Made by a program: the position numbers and the translations under genes
Notes under the pieces: generated by a model
Databases searched by the model: none
What the model saw: only the letters and a program-made list of their open reading frames with translations
Told to the model about the DNA's origin: nothing
Shown here: piece by piece, positions 33,929-45,640 of the stretch
Position numbering within the stretch: position 1 is the stretch's first letter
How the letters are laid out: the number at the start of each line of letters is the position of its first letter
Assembly (NCBI GenBank): GCA_029204225.1
Contig: CM055113.1
Span: 8,952,364-9,016,363, forward strand
Length of the DNA: 64,000 nucleotides
Reading direction: 5' to 3'
DNA from: Diphasiastrum complanatum
Lineage: Eukaryota > Streptophyta > Lycopodiopsida > Lycopodiales > Lycopodiaceae

Positions 33929-35114
33929 CTATTGTGTCACAAACATTGTTCTTTCGCAAACATTTTGCTTTCGTGTCTTTTCGTCAAATTGGGAGTTGAG
34001 AGCTAGCAGAGCTTTGGTAACAAAAACATTTTGTTTCTTCAGCTCCCTCTCAAAGGATGATAGCTTGATGACTCCAAGACTACTCCTCCGTTTCTTCAAA
34101 AAACCTTTGTCTAAGGCCTTTGTGAAAATGTCAACAACCATGTCCTTTGTTCCAATGAAACTAGTCTACAACTTCTTCTTCTTCTCGATTAGATCCATTA
34201 TCAAGTGGTATTTGATTGCAATGTGTTTCACCTTGAGTGAAATATGGGATCGTTTGTCAGATGTATTGCGGATGTATTATTCATCTTCAAAATCAGAAAT
34301 TCATTTCTCGTTTCACCAGTTCGTCAAGGAACTGTTTGAGCCAAGTGATTTCATTGGCCATCTTTGCTGCTGCTACGTACTCTACTTTGTAGGATGACTG
34401 AGCCACAATGGTCCGCTTCTTGTTGACCCAGAGAATTGTGGCTTCTGATGCGATGGTGCATTCTTCTGAGACACTTTTGCAGTTGTCCTTGAGAGATGCC
34501 CAGCTAGCATCACTGTAGGAAAGCATCTGGAACCCTGCATCACGAGAATAACACAATCCAAAATCTTTCGTTAATTAAAGATATTGCAAGGTTCATTTCG
34601 CAATCTTCTAATGAATTGAGCTTGGATTCGTACTGAATTGGCTCATCCTGAACACGGCATAAGCAATGTCAGGATGTGTGTTATCTACAAGGTACATTAG
34701 TGATCCCATCAACTTTCTGTATGGTGTATGCTGCATCAATTCTCTTTCTTCTTCAGTCTTCGAACTATCCTCATTCGTCAGGACTGTTCTTGCAAGCATT
34801 GGAGTATTTGCTCCTTTGCAATTCATCATCCCGAAATCTTCTAAGATCTTCTGGGTATATCTGGATTGATGAAGGTACAATTTACCTCTCTCATAGTCCC
34901 TGTCAATCTGTAAGCCAAGATAACATTTGGCTTCTTCCAGGTCTGCAATCTCAAAATGTTTCGAGATGTCATACTTCACCTCAGCAATAAGCTCTTCGCT
35001 TTTGCAGAATATCAGAGAGTCTCCACATATACAACTACAATGATGATCTTCCCATCTATAGTTCTTACATAAACATTGGAATCAGCTATTAGTGGCTTGA
35101 ATCCTAAGGATTTC
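33929..35114 (-). pseudogene. Copia reverse transcriptase (C-terminal part) and RNase H
   Basis: On the minus strand RT begins at 35112 with KSLGFKPLIADSNVYVRTID and VVVYVETL-stop (the catalytic YVDDL position is altered). It continues as SKHFEIADLEEAKCYLGLQI (34965-34905), YTQKILEDFGMMNCKGANTP and YRKLMGSLMYLV. RNase H follows in another frame (SYSDASWASLKDNCKSVSEE about 34515-34460, YKVEYVAAAKMANEITWLKQ), and the end is VDIFTKALDKGFLKKRR (34135). The N-terminal RT is cut off at 35115, exactly where an LTR starts. It may be the same element as the integrase piece at 42100-42747, which has the same orientation. Confidence 0.85.
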
Positions 35115-35592
35115 TGTAAAGACCCTCAAGGATTGCCCCTAAGATGAGGATAGAAGAACACAATTAGAGAGACTATGGAGCCAAACCGCCCAACCAATCC
35201 TACATCAAACTTGGATCTAGCCCCCAAGCCATGCCATGTGAAGCAAGAGGAGAAGAAAGAAATTGGTAACCTAAATCCAATATGTCGACGGGAGAATCCC
35301 CACCTCATTATATAGAGAGTAGAGTCATGTGCATGAAATCATGCAATCTCCATGTAGGTCAACTATAAATAGATCACATCTCTTCATGCAGTCCTCCTGC
35401 CTATATCCATCACACAGACATGCAATACTCCATATGTCTCAATTAGAGTGTCTATGTCCTCTCAAGGTAATTAGTGACAAACAGGCCTTGACATGGAATT
35501 AAATCACGGCGTGACCAATAATCTCAAGTACTGGAGGGCCAGTCTACCATATTAGGACTATTCCAGGTCCTTAACCGAATATGGCCATAACA
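35115..35592 (-). repeat. 3' LTR of a Ty3 (chromovirus-style) element, with polypurine tract
   Basis: On the minus strand TTTTAGGAGGGAAGAA (a polypurine tract, 35593-35608) is followed by TGTTATGGCC (35592), and the LTR ends GGGTCTTTACA at 35115. The 478-bp unit has TG...CA ends and interrupts copia RT at its left border. The partner LTR is not seen. Confidence 0.65.
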
Positions 35593-35608
35593 TTCTTCCC
35601 TCCTAAAA

Positions 35609-36660
35609 TTGCTTCTATCCTTAGAAGTTCCTCAAGACAGGAAAGAATTACAGGAACAGTTCCTTTAACTTACAATATTAACCGAGGAAATCATTATTCT
35701 TAGTCTGACTTTCATATCAAACAAGTACTCAGAGATAAACCTATTTCCAATAGTTAATCTTTGTTCTAGAGTATGACTCAAGTTTGAAAAAAGTACACTA
35801 AGCAATAAATTTCTCAACTAGGTTACACTCAACACAAGTTAGTAACATCACTTTCATGTAAAACACTTACATGAACCACTGAGTGAAATATTCCCTAACT
35901 TAGGAGATTAAAGTTAAAGAAAAGAAATAATAATTACAGTCTAAAATTATCCACAAACTCTGGTAGACAATTCATAAAAAACTTCCAAGTACAAGTACCC
36001 TTAGAATCCAATTCTAAGATTTGATAATTCATTCAACTAGAATCTCTAGGAGAATCATTAAGATATAGAATGATACAACTCAACTCTGAGTATCCCGGAT
36101 ACTCTTTTGAGTAAAATGCTCCTATTTCTAGCACCAAATGCAAGAAAATAGCATTTGTTCCTGTTAATAAATTTGTCTGTCTCCTACGATAACTAGAAAT
36201 CCAATCAAATGAAGAACTGTACTCAAGCATCTGCAGACCGTATACTGTAGTAGAATAGCATCCACTACATAAATAAGATAATGTCTGTGAGATCCATAGG
36301 TTCTCAATTAAAATACTGAAGTAAAGAGATTCAAAACATTGATCTGAATTCTTACTCAATTAAAAGATAAATAACTCTCAACAGTTTTCCAATCCAACTT
36401 ACCTCTAATCACATAATTTCTTCCACTCAATCAACCCCTCTCTAATCCTAGTACTCAAACTAAGATTAGGTTGATCCAACATAGAACTCTCAGACTTATC
36501 CTTGATCAAACTTACATCTATTCCAACCAAAATGGAATTAGTAACCTTTGACCTTTTACTGTACTTCTAATAGATAATGATTCAAATATCAAACATGTTC
36601 TAGATCCAGATTGTCCACACAATCCCTAGAGAATTTCTCTTATTCGAAAAGTTCCAATTA
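35609..36660. other. AT-rich DNA, no gene recognised
   Basis: This lies between the polypurine tract and the truncated pol of element A. The longest frame (36359-36033, minus) has no motif. It may be degraded internal DNA of the element that owns the LTR at 35115-35592. Confidence 0.4.
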
Positions 36661-36664
36661 GGTA

Positions 36665-37250
36665 TCTTACTCTGAATTCTATGTGCTCGATTTCGTAAAT
36701 GAAATCGGCATCGAGCAACTTCTGCAACTCTTGCTTAATTAGCTCGATGTAGTTCGGGTTGCAGTGGTAATATTGGCTCACCTTTGGCATTGCCCCTTCG
36801 ACCAAAGGTATGGTGTGTTGGACTACAGATGATGGAATTCCTTTTAAATCTTTATAAGACCACGCAAAGCAGTTTTTATTCTCCATCAGTAACTTCTGTC
36901 GTTTGGTGAATTGTGAGGGCGTGAGTTGTGCTCCCCCATGAACAATTTTATCTTCTTCGTCTGGCTTTGCTAAATTCATCGGTTGAGTGCGAGCTGGTCC
37001 CTTGTAGACTTGTTCTTTTTTTTTTTTATTTGCATCAGGTTCCTGTTGTGCTTTTGGCATCATGATCACCACGTCGTCCAAGGTATAACTCTTGAAGTTT
37101 TCTGGCACATCATGGACTGGTGCCTTACTCATTTCTTCCTTCAAAGCTTTGATCTTAGCAGGATTCGTGAGTGTGCACTGCTTCTGACATTCCTGAAGCT
37201 GATGTCGAAGCTTGGTCGGATGACCCTTGAGCATGCAATTCAACAACTTT
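36665..37250 (-). pseudogene. Ty3 RT N-terminus, truncated (element A)
   Basis: The minus-strand frame 37246-36626 carries EDKIVHGGAQLTPSQFTKRQ, CFAWSYKDLKGIPSSVVQHT and YIELIKQELQKLLDADFIYE (about 36755-36695). It breaks off after IEHIE near 36672, before the RT core. The same segment in element C reads HVFAWSYKDMKGV. Everything downstream in pol is missing. Confidence 0.85.
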
Positions 37251-38490
37251 CTTCTTGCCTTGTATATTGTTGTTGGTTGTTGTTGCTTCTTTGCTCATTG
37301 TCTTCTGTTGAGGTTCTTTGACATTCACCACATGGTTCCGAATGTCTTCATCCACTGTTGCTATAGCCTCTTCGGACAAATCGCTCCACTTGATCACCTG
37401 ATTGTATCTTTGCTTTTGTTGATTTTTCTTTGGTATAGGTGCTTTCAATGGTGGCACCTTGGAGACTTTAGCATGTTGAGATTTCTGAGGTGGTTGAGCT
37501 GGTATTCGTTGAACTCCATAATGCGTAGAATCCATGTGGTGTAGGATCTGCTCATCTGTCAGCTCAACTTCCTCGTCATAGGACAATGCATGTTGCCAAG
37601 GAACTAGATCATCTTCAACAGGTTCCGGAATAGATTCCGGTGACAACCATGGTACCTTTATCATGTTCACCCCATATGATATAGGCGTGTCAAGGATGAA
37701 TCCTCTCGGTGGTGATTCGTCGGGTTCTGAATCTGAATCTGGATCTGGATGACATGTATGCCCAACCATACAATCAATAGTGGCCAATGCATCCATCCAC
37801 AACATGGTATCTGTTTGTGAATCATAATGAACACCCATTGAAGCTTTTGGACGATCAATGCTATGGTCCGTTGTGGAAGAAGTGTCATCAGCTTTGGATG
37901 GTATAGGCTTCACCGCCCATGTGGAGGGATCCACCTTTACTACTTGATCTCTGTTCTCAAATGTGATTTTTCCGGTCCCCCAATCATGAACTACTTGTGC
38001 AATTCATAACCAAGGTCGTCCCAACAAAACTCGATAGGCAATGGGTGTTTCAGTTATGTCCATCACCACAAATGTGATGACAAATTGTACCCCTTCTATC
38101 TTGACTAGAATGTCTTCTACAATCCCCTTTGGCTGCACACATGATTGATCAGCCAATTTGGCAAACTTGGCAGCTTTCAGGCCTTGTAGATTCCACTTCT
38201 CATACAAAGTAGTGCAGATAAGGTTGACAACCGATCCTCCATCTACAATAGCAGCTTATTCTCCGAAGAGTTTGTGCTTGATAAGAAGAGTTATATTGTG
38301 TTGCTCACTCTCCCAACCCGCTCCCACATTCAGAACATTGTTGGCTTCTTCGAAACCGGCGGAAAATAATGGTTCTTTGGAAGGTATGTCTGATTCAATG
38401 TTCAACCAATCTGACAAGACACCCTTTGCTTTGAGGTGCAAGTCGAAGGAACTCTCCAATAGAGATGTTCATTCTGCTGGATAAGATGCT
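37251..38490 (-). pseudogene. Ty3 protease and linker (element A)
   Basis: AAIVDGGSVVNLICTTLYEK (about 38250-38190) is the retropepsin active-site region, here with DGG as in element C. FAKLADQSCVQPKGIVEDIL and MDITETPIAYRVLLGRPWL (ending 38004) complete the protease. A TAA stop just before the active site and another after RPWL interrupt it. The long linker (37934-37155) is acidic then basic and has no motif. Confidence 0.8.
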
Positions 38491-38712
38491 TGTCAATAGT
38501 TCCATCCTTGGAGCTTCAGGTTTTGCCATATGGAATGGTTCTTCTTGATGGTGTAATTGCACGTTCACATCTGATCTATGTGGTGAACCTTGCGGTGCAT
38601 TTGCTTGTTGATCTCTTTCTGGTGCAGTGTCTTGAGGAGTTGTCGGTTGATGTGCAGCTTGAGTAGCTTCCTCCGCTTGTGCATCTTGTATCCAATGCTT
38701 GATCTTTTGATA

Positions 38713-40381
38713 TCATCTTTGTTCATCCTTCACATTCGGATAAGGTAATCCCGCTCCTCCTGATGTTGAAAGTTGATTAGCTGGCACTGATACAGAGTGT
38801 GGTGATGATAGAGCTACCTCCTTGCACTTTTGTGCTTGCGTAACAACTAATACTGGAACATTAGGATAGGGAGGTCTCCTTGGTAAAGTTGAGTGTGGAG
38901 TTGTGCTTGGACCTGCTGATTGAACTGCAATCCAATTCAATGGTGCACTGGTGCTGGCTCTTAATGGACAATTTTTGTAGCAATGTCCATATCCACACTT
39001 GTGATGGAAGGGCGTATAAATTCCTTTGTTTGGACATTCAGCAATCCTATGTCCTTCTCCACATCCATAACATCCATATAATATGGCCCCTTGGCATTGT
39101 GGCTGTGCAGCATATGTGGCATAATACTCATTAATAGCAGAGTTGATGAATGGTTCATCAGGTCCATACCATTGTTGCATTTCCTGTTGGGAAAATGTTT
39201 CAGCTTCTGTCGTCGTGATATTCACTTGGGCTGCTTGAGGACTATTTGGCCCTGGTGGTGCTGGTAGTGCCATTCTTTGTTGTTGAGGGCCTGGTCCAAG
39301 CCTTGGTGCTGCATTAGGTGCTCCTTGATGGTAAGCATAAGAGGTCTGGAATTGAGCTCTCTTTTGCTGTATGATCCATGGGTTGTAGGGGCAATACGCA
39401 GTGTCATGCGAGGACGCATTGCATAGATGGCAATATCTGTGCGTCAGCTTCAAATTCTTCTTCAGTACCAAACACTCGTTGGAAGTGTGATTCTGGGTAC
39501 AAATGGAACACCAGATATTGTCTCGTCGAGGATACTGCTGCTGATAAGGATCTGGTTGTGGTGCTGCAGTATTATGAAGAGCCTTCAATTTTTGGTCAAA
39601 TTGGGCTGTGAGCTGCTCCATCTGCTGCTTGTGTAACTTCGTGATCTGTTCCATCAGCGATTCGTTGGACAAGCTCGTAGAGGCTGAGGTCGATGCGATT
39701 GAAGGAGTCCAAGCATGAAGAGTTGTAATTCCTGGTGTAAAATCATCATCTGATCCTTCATCTTCTTCTCTCATTGCATCTTCCATAGCTTCGTGCAATG
39801 TGGCATACGGTTCCCGTCTTTTCAGCTCTCATCGGATGCTTCTAGGTAGTCCCGCTAGGAACCACATAATGACCGCATGATCAGGAGTAAGCTCCGCATT
39901 ACACTCGGATCTCAAGTGTTTTATCCATTCGATGTAGTCTCTGAACCTTTCTCTTTTTCCCATCTTGATTTGCTAAGCAAGAGGAACGGTCTTCAAGAAA
40001 CTTTCGCGGCTTAAATCTTGTTATTAAAGCTGCTTTTACCACTTCCCAATTTGTTCGTTCTTGTGTCGTCTGATTGAGAAACCAGTCTAAAGCCGCTCCT
40101 GTCATGGACATTGGAAATAGCTTCAGTTTTTCTAGTGGGGTGGTTTCACCATAGATCTCGCATGCTTGCCCATAGATTTGCAAGAATCTGATAGGATCGG
40201 TGGATCCATCAAATCTGGGCAATTTCAATCTGGGAGATCTTTTGATTTCTTGGAGAGGCACCGTTGGAATAGGAATATCTTGATCCATTGGATTTGGCTG
40301 ATTTGGTCGGATCTCTTCCGCTGATACTTGATGTAGCTCAAGATTCTCTGCAGGTAGTATTCTACCAAATCTCAATCTCAT
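38713..40381 (-). pseudogene. Ty3 gag with CCHC knuckles (element A)
   Basis: The capsid part (40381-39899) holds LPRFDGSTDPIRFLQ, AALDWFLNQTTQERTNWEVV and ITRFKPRKFL, paralleling element C. A frameshift near 39960 and a stop near 39815 separate it from the second part (39798-38713). That part has cysteine knuckles CSICTQNHTSNEC (about 39500), CHLCNASSHDTAYC (39435) and CYGCGEGHRIAEC (39070), plus a fourth weak CGYGHCYKNC, embedded in glutamine/proline-rich sequence. A 120-bp piece of this gag is also found at 8749-8870. Positions 38491-38712 hold no separate gene. Confidence 0.88.
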
Positions 40382-41254
40382 TAACTGTGCAGATTTGATA
40401 CAATGTGAAGTTATATGGCAACGGTGGATCTAAGAGGATCTTGTTCGGGTGATGATTAGTGGTTGATGATTAGAAGGGATGAAAAGAACACGAATAACTA
40501 ACAAATTTTACAAGATGACAATTGAAATGGTTATTGAGAGAGATGGATGGATGGTGGCACAGATTTGAATGGACTTGATCACACAAAAAAATGGATGTTG
40601 TAATGACACAGTTGGCAACAATGGTGAGTGATAGATGGCCTCGATGGTGCCAGGGCGGGTGGGGTCCGGGGCCTTCCCATTGAGGCCCCGACGTAGGGGT
40701 CTGGGGGACTGCGCTGGCCCCCATCACTAAAGTATGACTTGTATAAGATTGAATAGGTATTTCGCGGGTCAAGTCACTAGTAGTTTCAAATTCTTTTTTG
40801 GATTTTCTTAACAAAAACCTTTACTATATTGAGCTCGGCAAAGATTAAGGATATACTGGCGAATTTTATGAAAGTTGGCAAAGATTTAAATTTTTCTCTG
40901 AGTACTGGGAACGTTCGCCTGACCACTTATTCTCAATATTAACCTTCGTCGACTTCACTGAAGCTAGAAAACATGGAAAAGTAGCTACTGGCAAACTGGA
41001 GAAGGTTTATAGTAACTACTTTTGTAGATATTGAAGTTAGCGAGGGTTTTTGATGGCAAATTCCTATATTTGGTGTCTAAGAACCTATGTTTCTCACCTC
41101 TCAACCTATCCACAGATCGTACAAGCAACAAATCATGAAAAAACAACAAATCTAACCTCTACTCCACACTAAACTAGCCCCCACACATCCATTCCACAAG
41201 CAGAAATCACAAGATGAATGCATGCAAGCTAAAAAGCAAGAAAATGCTAATCTA
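40382..41254 (-). other. Untranslated leader of Ty3 element A
   Basis: About 870 bp lies between gag and primer site. It carries words of the GGCGAAGGTTC type (for example TCGGCAAAG near 40835, CGTTCGCCTGACC near 40913, AACCTTCGTCGAC near 40941). No ORF is supported. Confidence 0.55.
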
Positions 41255-41255
41255 T

Positions 41256-41273
41256 TCCCCGGCAACAACGCCA
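41256..41273 (-). other. Primer-binding site, tRNA-Asp type (element A)
   Basis: On the minus strand this is TGGCGTTGTTGCCGGGGA, two bases from the canonical site, six bases after the LTR end. Confidence 0.85.
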
Positions 41274-41279
41274 AAAAAT

Positions 41280-41532
41280 TGTAGCGGCCTTGGTTCACCT
41301 GTCACGCATAGATTCGTTCCCAAGGGAATAGTGCTTCCCTTGCGAAGTTAGCTTGCAAATCCTACTCTAACCACATCTAACTATCCACCCTACTTTAACC
41401 ACAAGCATGAGAAGGAAGAATAGATTACAATGGGAGAGGTGCTTACATCCTATCCTCTCTACTCTTTTAGAAATCATTAACAACATGCAAGTAGAGAGAA
41501 GAAGCAAAGAGAAAGCAAATTTAAAATGCAAA

Positions 41533-41609
<77 letters not shown>

Positions 41610-42097
41610 CAAGGATGTTCAAATCTCATTTGGGCATAATCTCCTCCTCCTTTTGAACATGGAAATATGGTGCAAAGGGTGCCTTTTTATGGATGGGGAA
41701 GGCTCTTGTCCCTTTCTCGTATTGGTTAATTACAATGGCAAGGATCCTAATCCAAGCCTCCTAAACTAACACAAAATGAATCTAATGGTTCTTTAAGAAA
41801 GCACAAGGGCACTCACATGATTCATGTGAGTTCTAATTTGGGCCCTTTTAGCTTTTTTATTAACAACTTGACTTAGGGCCTCTAATGTCATTTTAGAGTT
41901 TTAGGCCCCTAGTCACTTATTCCTAATTCTACAAGTTCTACAAAACCAAATTGTGTGCTCATTGGGTTGGGCTTAGACACGCAGGAAGCTAGTGCCCTAG
42001 CACTTATTACTCTACATGTACAGTGTACTATGGCGGGGCCCACTTGGTAAGCTTAGCCAGTAGTACTTTAGTGGCGGGACCCACTAAGTGCCCAACA
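41280..42097 (-). repeat. 5' LTR of Ty3 element A (about 818 bp)
   Basis: On the minus strand the LTR starts TGTTGGGCACTTAGTGGG at 42097 and ends ...GCCGCTACA at 41280. The inner 135 bp matches 16570-16706 in reverse complement. The outer border falls inside copia integrase, right after FDES-type text, which fixes the insertion point. A 71-bp GA tract lies inside. Confidence 0.85.
41536..41606. repeat. (GA)n microsatellite inside the element A LTR
   Basis: About 35 GA units. The matching part of the plus-strand family A LTR (16570-16706) ends before this position, so it is unknown whether the tract is a family feature. Confidence 0.97.
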
Positions 42098-42099
42098 GC

Positions 42100-42750
42100 C
42101 ATTGTTTTGCTCTCATCGAATTAGATGTGTCTGACTGTCTTCACTGTGTTTGTCTCTGGCATATAGACTCTACAGTATGACGAATAATTGTCATATCTTA
42201 CAAGATATCCCTGTCCAGCTTTTTCATCAAGCTTCTTTCGAAGCTTATCAGGAACATGTGCATAAGCTGCACAACCAAAGATACAAATGTGAGTCAGATT
42301 GGGTTTTTTTTAATTCGTGTCGTGTTGTGTGAGGAACACCAGATTTTCATGTCCTGTTCTGAATGTAAGCAGCTGTAGCTACTGCTTCAGCCCATAGCAC
42401 TTCGAATAGGCCATTATCCACCTAGCAGCTTCCATTAGAGTCTTGTTATTTCGGTTTGAGATGTATTCTCCACCTCGATCTGTTCTGATTTGCTTCACCT
42501 TATTTCTTGTGCGTCTTTTTGTCCAATTCACATACTCTGTGGATTTGTCAAATGCTTCTGATTTATTGTGAATGAAGTAGACTCTGGCAAACTTACTATA
42601 ATCATTGATAAAGGTGATATAATATTTTGAACCTCCTACTAAGATCACGTTGAAAGATCCACAGATGTCTGAATGTAGTAGCTCTAGAATCTTTTTCGTT
42701 CTGTAGGAGTCCTTGACAAAAGGAGTACGTGACATCTTACCCTTCATAAT
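42100..42750 (-). pseudogene. Copia integrase, decayed
   Basis: On the minus strand the core reads ILELLHSDICGSFNVILVGG (about 42685-42630; first catalytic Asp), YITFINDYSKFARVYFIHNK and QIRTDRGGEYISN (about 42495; second Asp). A deletion removes the following region, since text jumps to TLMEAARWIMAYSK (about 42430), so the catalytic Glu segment is lost. The C-terminal part in other frames gives EKKLDEKAGQGYLVRYDNYS and VYMPETNTVKTVRHI before stopping at the element A LTR at 42097. Upstream parts beyond 42750 are not seen. Confidence 0.85.
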
Positions 42751-43140
42751 GTCTGAAAGTGGTGTGCAGAAGATAGGTCTAGTTCGAAAATAAACGAATG
42801 AAAATAATTTGTGTGTCTAGAAAAAAAAACTTTTTGTGCATGGCAGAATAAACTATCTTCATCTTTCCAATGCATGACTACGCCTATCAATTTCAAACAA
42901 GACAATAGTGATAGAAATCACGTTTGAACTTATAGTAACTAACTTTGAAATAGCCAGTACTACAATGATTACGTAGCCAAACAATTAAGCATCAAAACTT
43001 TTTAGACAAATATCATGAATAGTTTGCGAATTAGTCGCGAAAAAATATAGAAACGCATACATTCTAAGACGAAACTGAACGCGATGAAGGATAGTATTGA
43101 TTTAGTATGAAAACGAAACAGAAGTAAATGAGTACAATAA
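42751..43140. other. No gene seen
   Basis: AT-rich DNA between the copia integrase piece and the LTR-like DNA of the next copia fragment. Confidence 0.4.
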
Positions 43141-43149
43141 GTTGCGGAT

Positions 43150-43841
43150 CGAAACCGCGTACTCTATGTTATCTCTGAGCGGCTAAAATGAAAGCCTGAA
43201 TCAATGCGCAATGTTGATAAGCAGTAGCGCAATAGCAATCTCTAAAACAACTCTAGGAAGTGAGCTAGAATGCTCAGGAGTGTTCATGCTCGCAGGCTTG
43301 AGAGAGAGAGAGAGCTAACTATTCAAATGCTTCTTTTCATGAGTTGAAAACTGTATGAATATAAACAACTATTTATACTAAGAAATTAGCTCGTCAATTG
43401 CGATATGGTGATCCACTGGCATTTATCCGGTCCTTGTCATTCATTGCTGATAAGAGGTGAAATTGGTCGTAAACGTTCTGTCTGCATAAATGAACTAAAA
43501 CAGCCACAGGCGACACTGTCGGATTTTTTTGCGAAAAAAGACAAAAAAGGTGAAGGTGCCCTTAAATCTCATTTAGGGTTGCCCCACACTTTGCCAGAGT
43601 CGTTTCCTTAACATTTAAGGCTCTTTGGAAAAAGTAAAAAATGGGACACTATGATTTTACACGAGATTTCTATCAGGCGAAAAATGCAACACTATCATAA
43701 ACTCCGTGTAATTTCGCAGACTGTGTAAAAACACTTGTAATTCTACAGACTGTGTAAACACATGGGAAAAACCGTAGAAGTAAACAATGGATGACGATTA
43801 AAACCGATTAGTCAATTGGTAAGAAGGAGAATAATCACACA
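43150..43841 (-). repeat. 3' LTR of a copia element (outer end approximate)
   Basis: On the minus strand TTAAGGGGGAG (polypurine tract, 43842-43852) is followed by TGTGTGATTATTC at 43841, the classic copia 3' LTR start. An internal pair of TTTACACAGTCTG words occurs near 43730-43760. The far end could not be fixed. Confidence 0.6.
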
Positions 43842-43859
43842 CTCCCCCTTAATCTGAAT

Positions 43860-44445
43860 CCTTGAATGCCTTGACCTTCAAACTTAGTTCTACACAGAAT
43901 CTTATGTGTGACTCCAAACTTAATGCTTTAGTAAAACATCTGCTGTCATATCTTGCGTTCTACAGTACTGCAATCTGATCTCTTCGCTGAGAACTTTGCT
44001 TCTAACGAAATGATACTTCAGTTCAATGTGCTTACTCCTAGAATGGAATCTAGGGTTGGCTGATAAAGCAATGGCACTTTGATTATCACAAAGTAATATT
44101 GTCAGAGCATATTGATTCAAACCGATGTCTGAGAGTAAGTTCCTCGACCAAATTGTTTCCTTTGTAGCTTGAGAGGCTGCAATATATTATGATTCAGTGG
44201 AAGATAGAGCTACCGAAGATTGCTTGTGACTGTTCCAGGAAACTGGACCATTGTTGAGGAAGAATGTAAATCCGGAAGTAGATTTACGAGTGTCTACATC
44301 TTCTACCCAACTTGCATCTGTGGAACCACTGAGTAAATTGAGTTTGTCGTTGCCAACTGCTCCATAACAAATGCAAAAGTCCATAGTAGCTCGAAGATAT
44401 CTCATGACTCTGATAAGAGTCTTCCAATGTGTTACACTGAAGGAT
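43860..44445 (-). pseudogene. Copia RNase H and pol C-terminus
   Basis: Minus-strand text runs SVTHWKTLIRVMRYLRATMD (about 44440-44385), LLSGSTDASWVEDVDTRKST (44335-44275), QSSVALSSTES-stop-YIAASQATKETIW, LLCDNQSAIALSANPRFHSR (about 44095-44035) and IELKYHFVRSKVLSEEIRLQ. It ends shortly before the polypurine tract. The three RNase H acidic positions (D in STDASW, E in STES, D in CDNQS) are present, but a TAA replaces the residue after STES. The 5' part is absent: the text begins abruptly near 44445. Confidence 0.88.
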
Positions 44446-44449
44446 TATA

Positions 44450-45030
44450 AAACGACTCCCAAATAGGCTACCAATCTAAGGAAATGCTAACGAAAGTCGG
44501 TCTATACCACAATTACAGCTCAAGCTCCATTGGGTATGGAGTCGAAAATAAGGCGTTCAACACCACCCCATATGAAGCTAGACTGGCCTTGCACGGATAG
44601 GGGGCAAGGCAATTCACAAACATGCAAATTGCACATAGCCCAACTCCAGACAAATAAAGGGTGATTTTTAAATGAGTAAGTAGCTTTCAATGAATCGACT
44701 TGCAGGTATGCAAATTGCTCAAATAAAAATAATGATCTTGAATAAAAATAATGAGCAAACAATCAGGCTCGCTCACAAAGGAATGAACTCCAAGGGCAGA
44801 TCCTTTTCTCACAAGCCAATCACTCATTAAGAGTCTTCCAAAGATAATGCTTTTGGAAAAGGGAAAGCATGCCGGGTTGCAACAACATACAACCGACCGA
44901 GGAGCACAAGAGGGTGCATTCAACCACCATAAGCTAATAGGAAGATGTACGGTTATAAGCCAGAAGGTTGCGCCTTCAGCCATCGCTGCACCACATGATC
45001 AAAGAGGAACGAGCTTCTCAGGAAGCTAGC
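44450..45030. other. No recognisable gene
   Basis: Frames on both strands (up to about 98 codons) have no motif. Context is retroelement debris. Confidence 0.4.
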
Positions 45031-45640
45031 AAGTGACAATCGGTCAGACTCGTTCCCAAGACAAAAATCTCAGGCAGGGCATGGAATAGGCCAAGAAGAG
45101 GGAAAGCGAGCCGTAGGTCAGGACGTAGAGGGAGCCGGAGACAGGAGGAACGAGCCACAGAGGTCACTGGTAGGTATAGGCCCTAAACAGGTCGCAGGGC
45201 AATGTGTGAGGTGGGCGCACATAACAAACCCGCAGACAGCAAGTAATGGGCCGCAGATCAGCCAATAGGACTTGATAACAGGTCGCAGATAATCAAGGTG
45301 GTTAGGAGTGGATCACAGGCTGCAAACGGAGATGAGCCACAAGCCAAAATCGCAGATTCTCAGGCAAGGAGAAGAGGGCGTGGCCATTTGTAAAGGAAAA
45401 GGCTGCCGCAGGCTGTGGTGGAGAGTTAGAAAAGCGCAGATCAGGTAATGGCAAGAGAGAGAGCGCAAACTAAAGAAGGAGAGCAACCGCAGGCTCCAAA
45501 TGAGCCATAGGCAGGGATAGCGAGGGTCTACAGGTTGGGAAGGGAGTCGCAGATCAAACGGCCTCAGGCAGGGAAAAGAATGGCCTCATACAAGCAAAAT
45601 GCTACAGCAGGTCAACAAGGGCCCCATTCAACATCTGCTA
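45030..45640. repeat. Degenerate minisatellite-like tract rich in CGCAG words
   Basis: Purine- and G-rich DNA in which CGCAG or a close form (ccgcagg, tcgcaga, ccacagg) recurs some 15 to 20 times at irregular 25-45 bp spacing, often followed by GCT or ATC and flanked by AAG/GAG-rich spacers. There is no ORF of note. Composition differs clearly from the AT-rich surroundings. Confidence 0.6.

Noticed and set aside
33918-34397. Plus-strand frame of 159 codons
   Set aside because: Antisense shadow of the copia RNase H and pol end.
41367-41769. Open frames with long RE or SL runs
   Set aside because: They are translations of a GA/TC microsatellite. The same applies to frames at 2579-2832, 3165-3719, 54907-55221 and 56756-57352.
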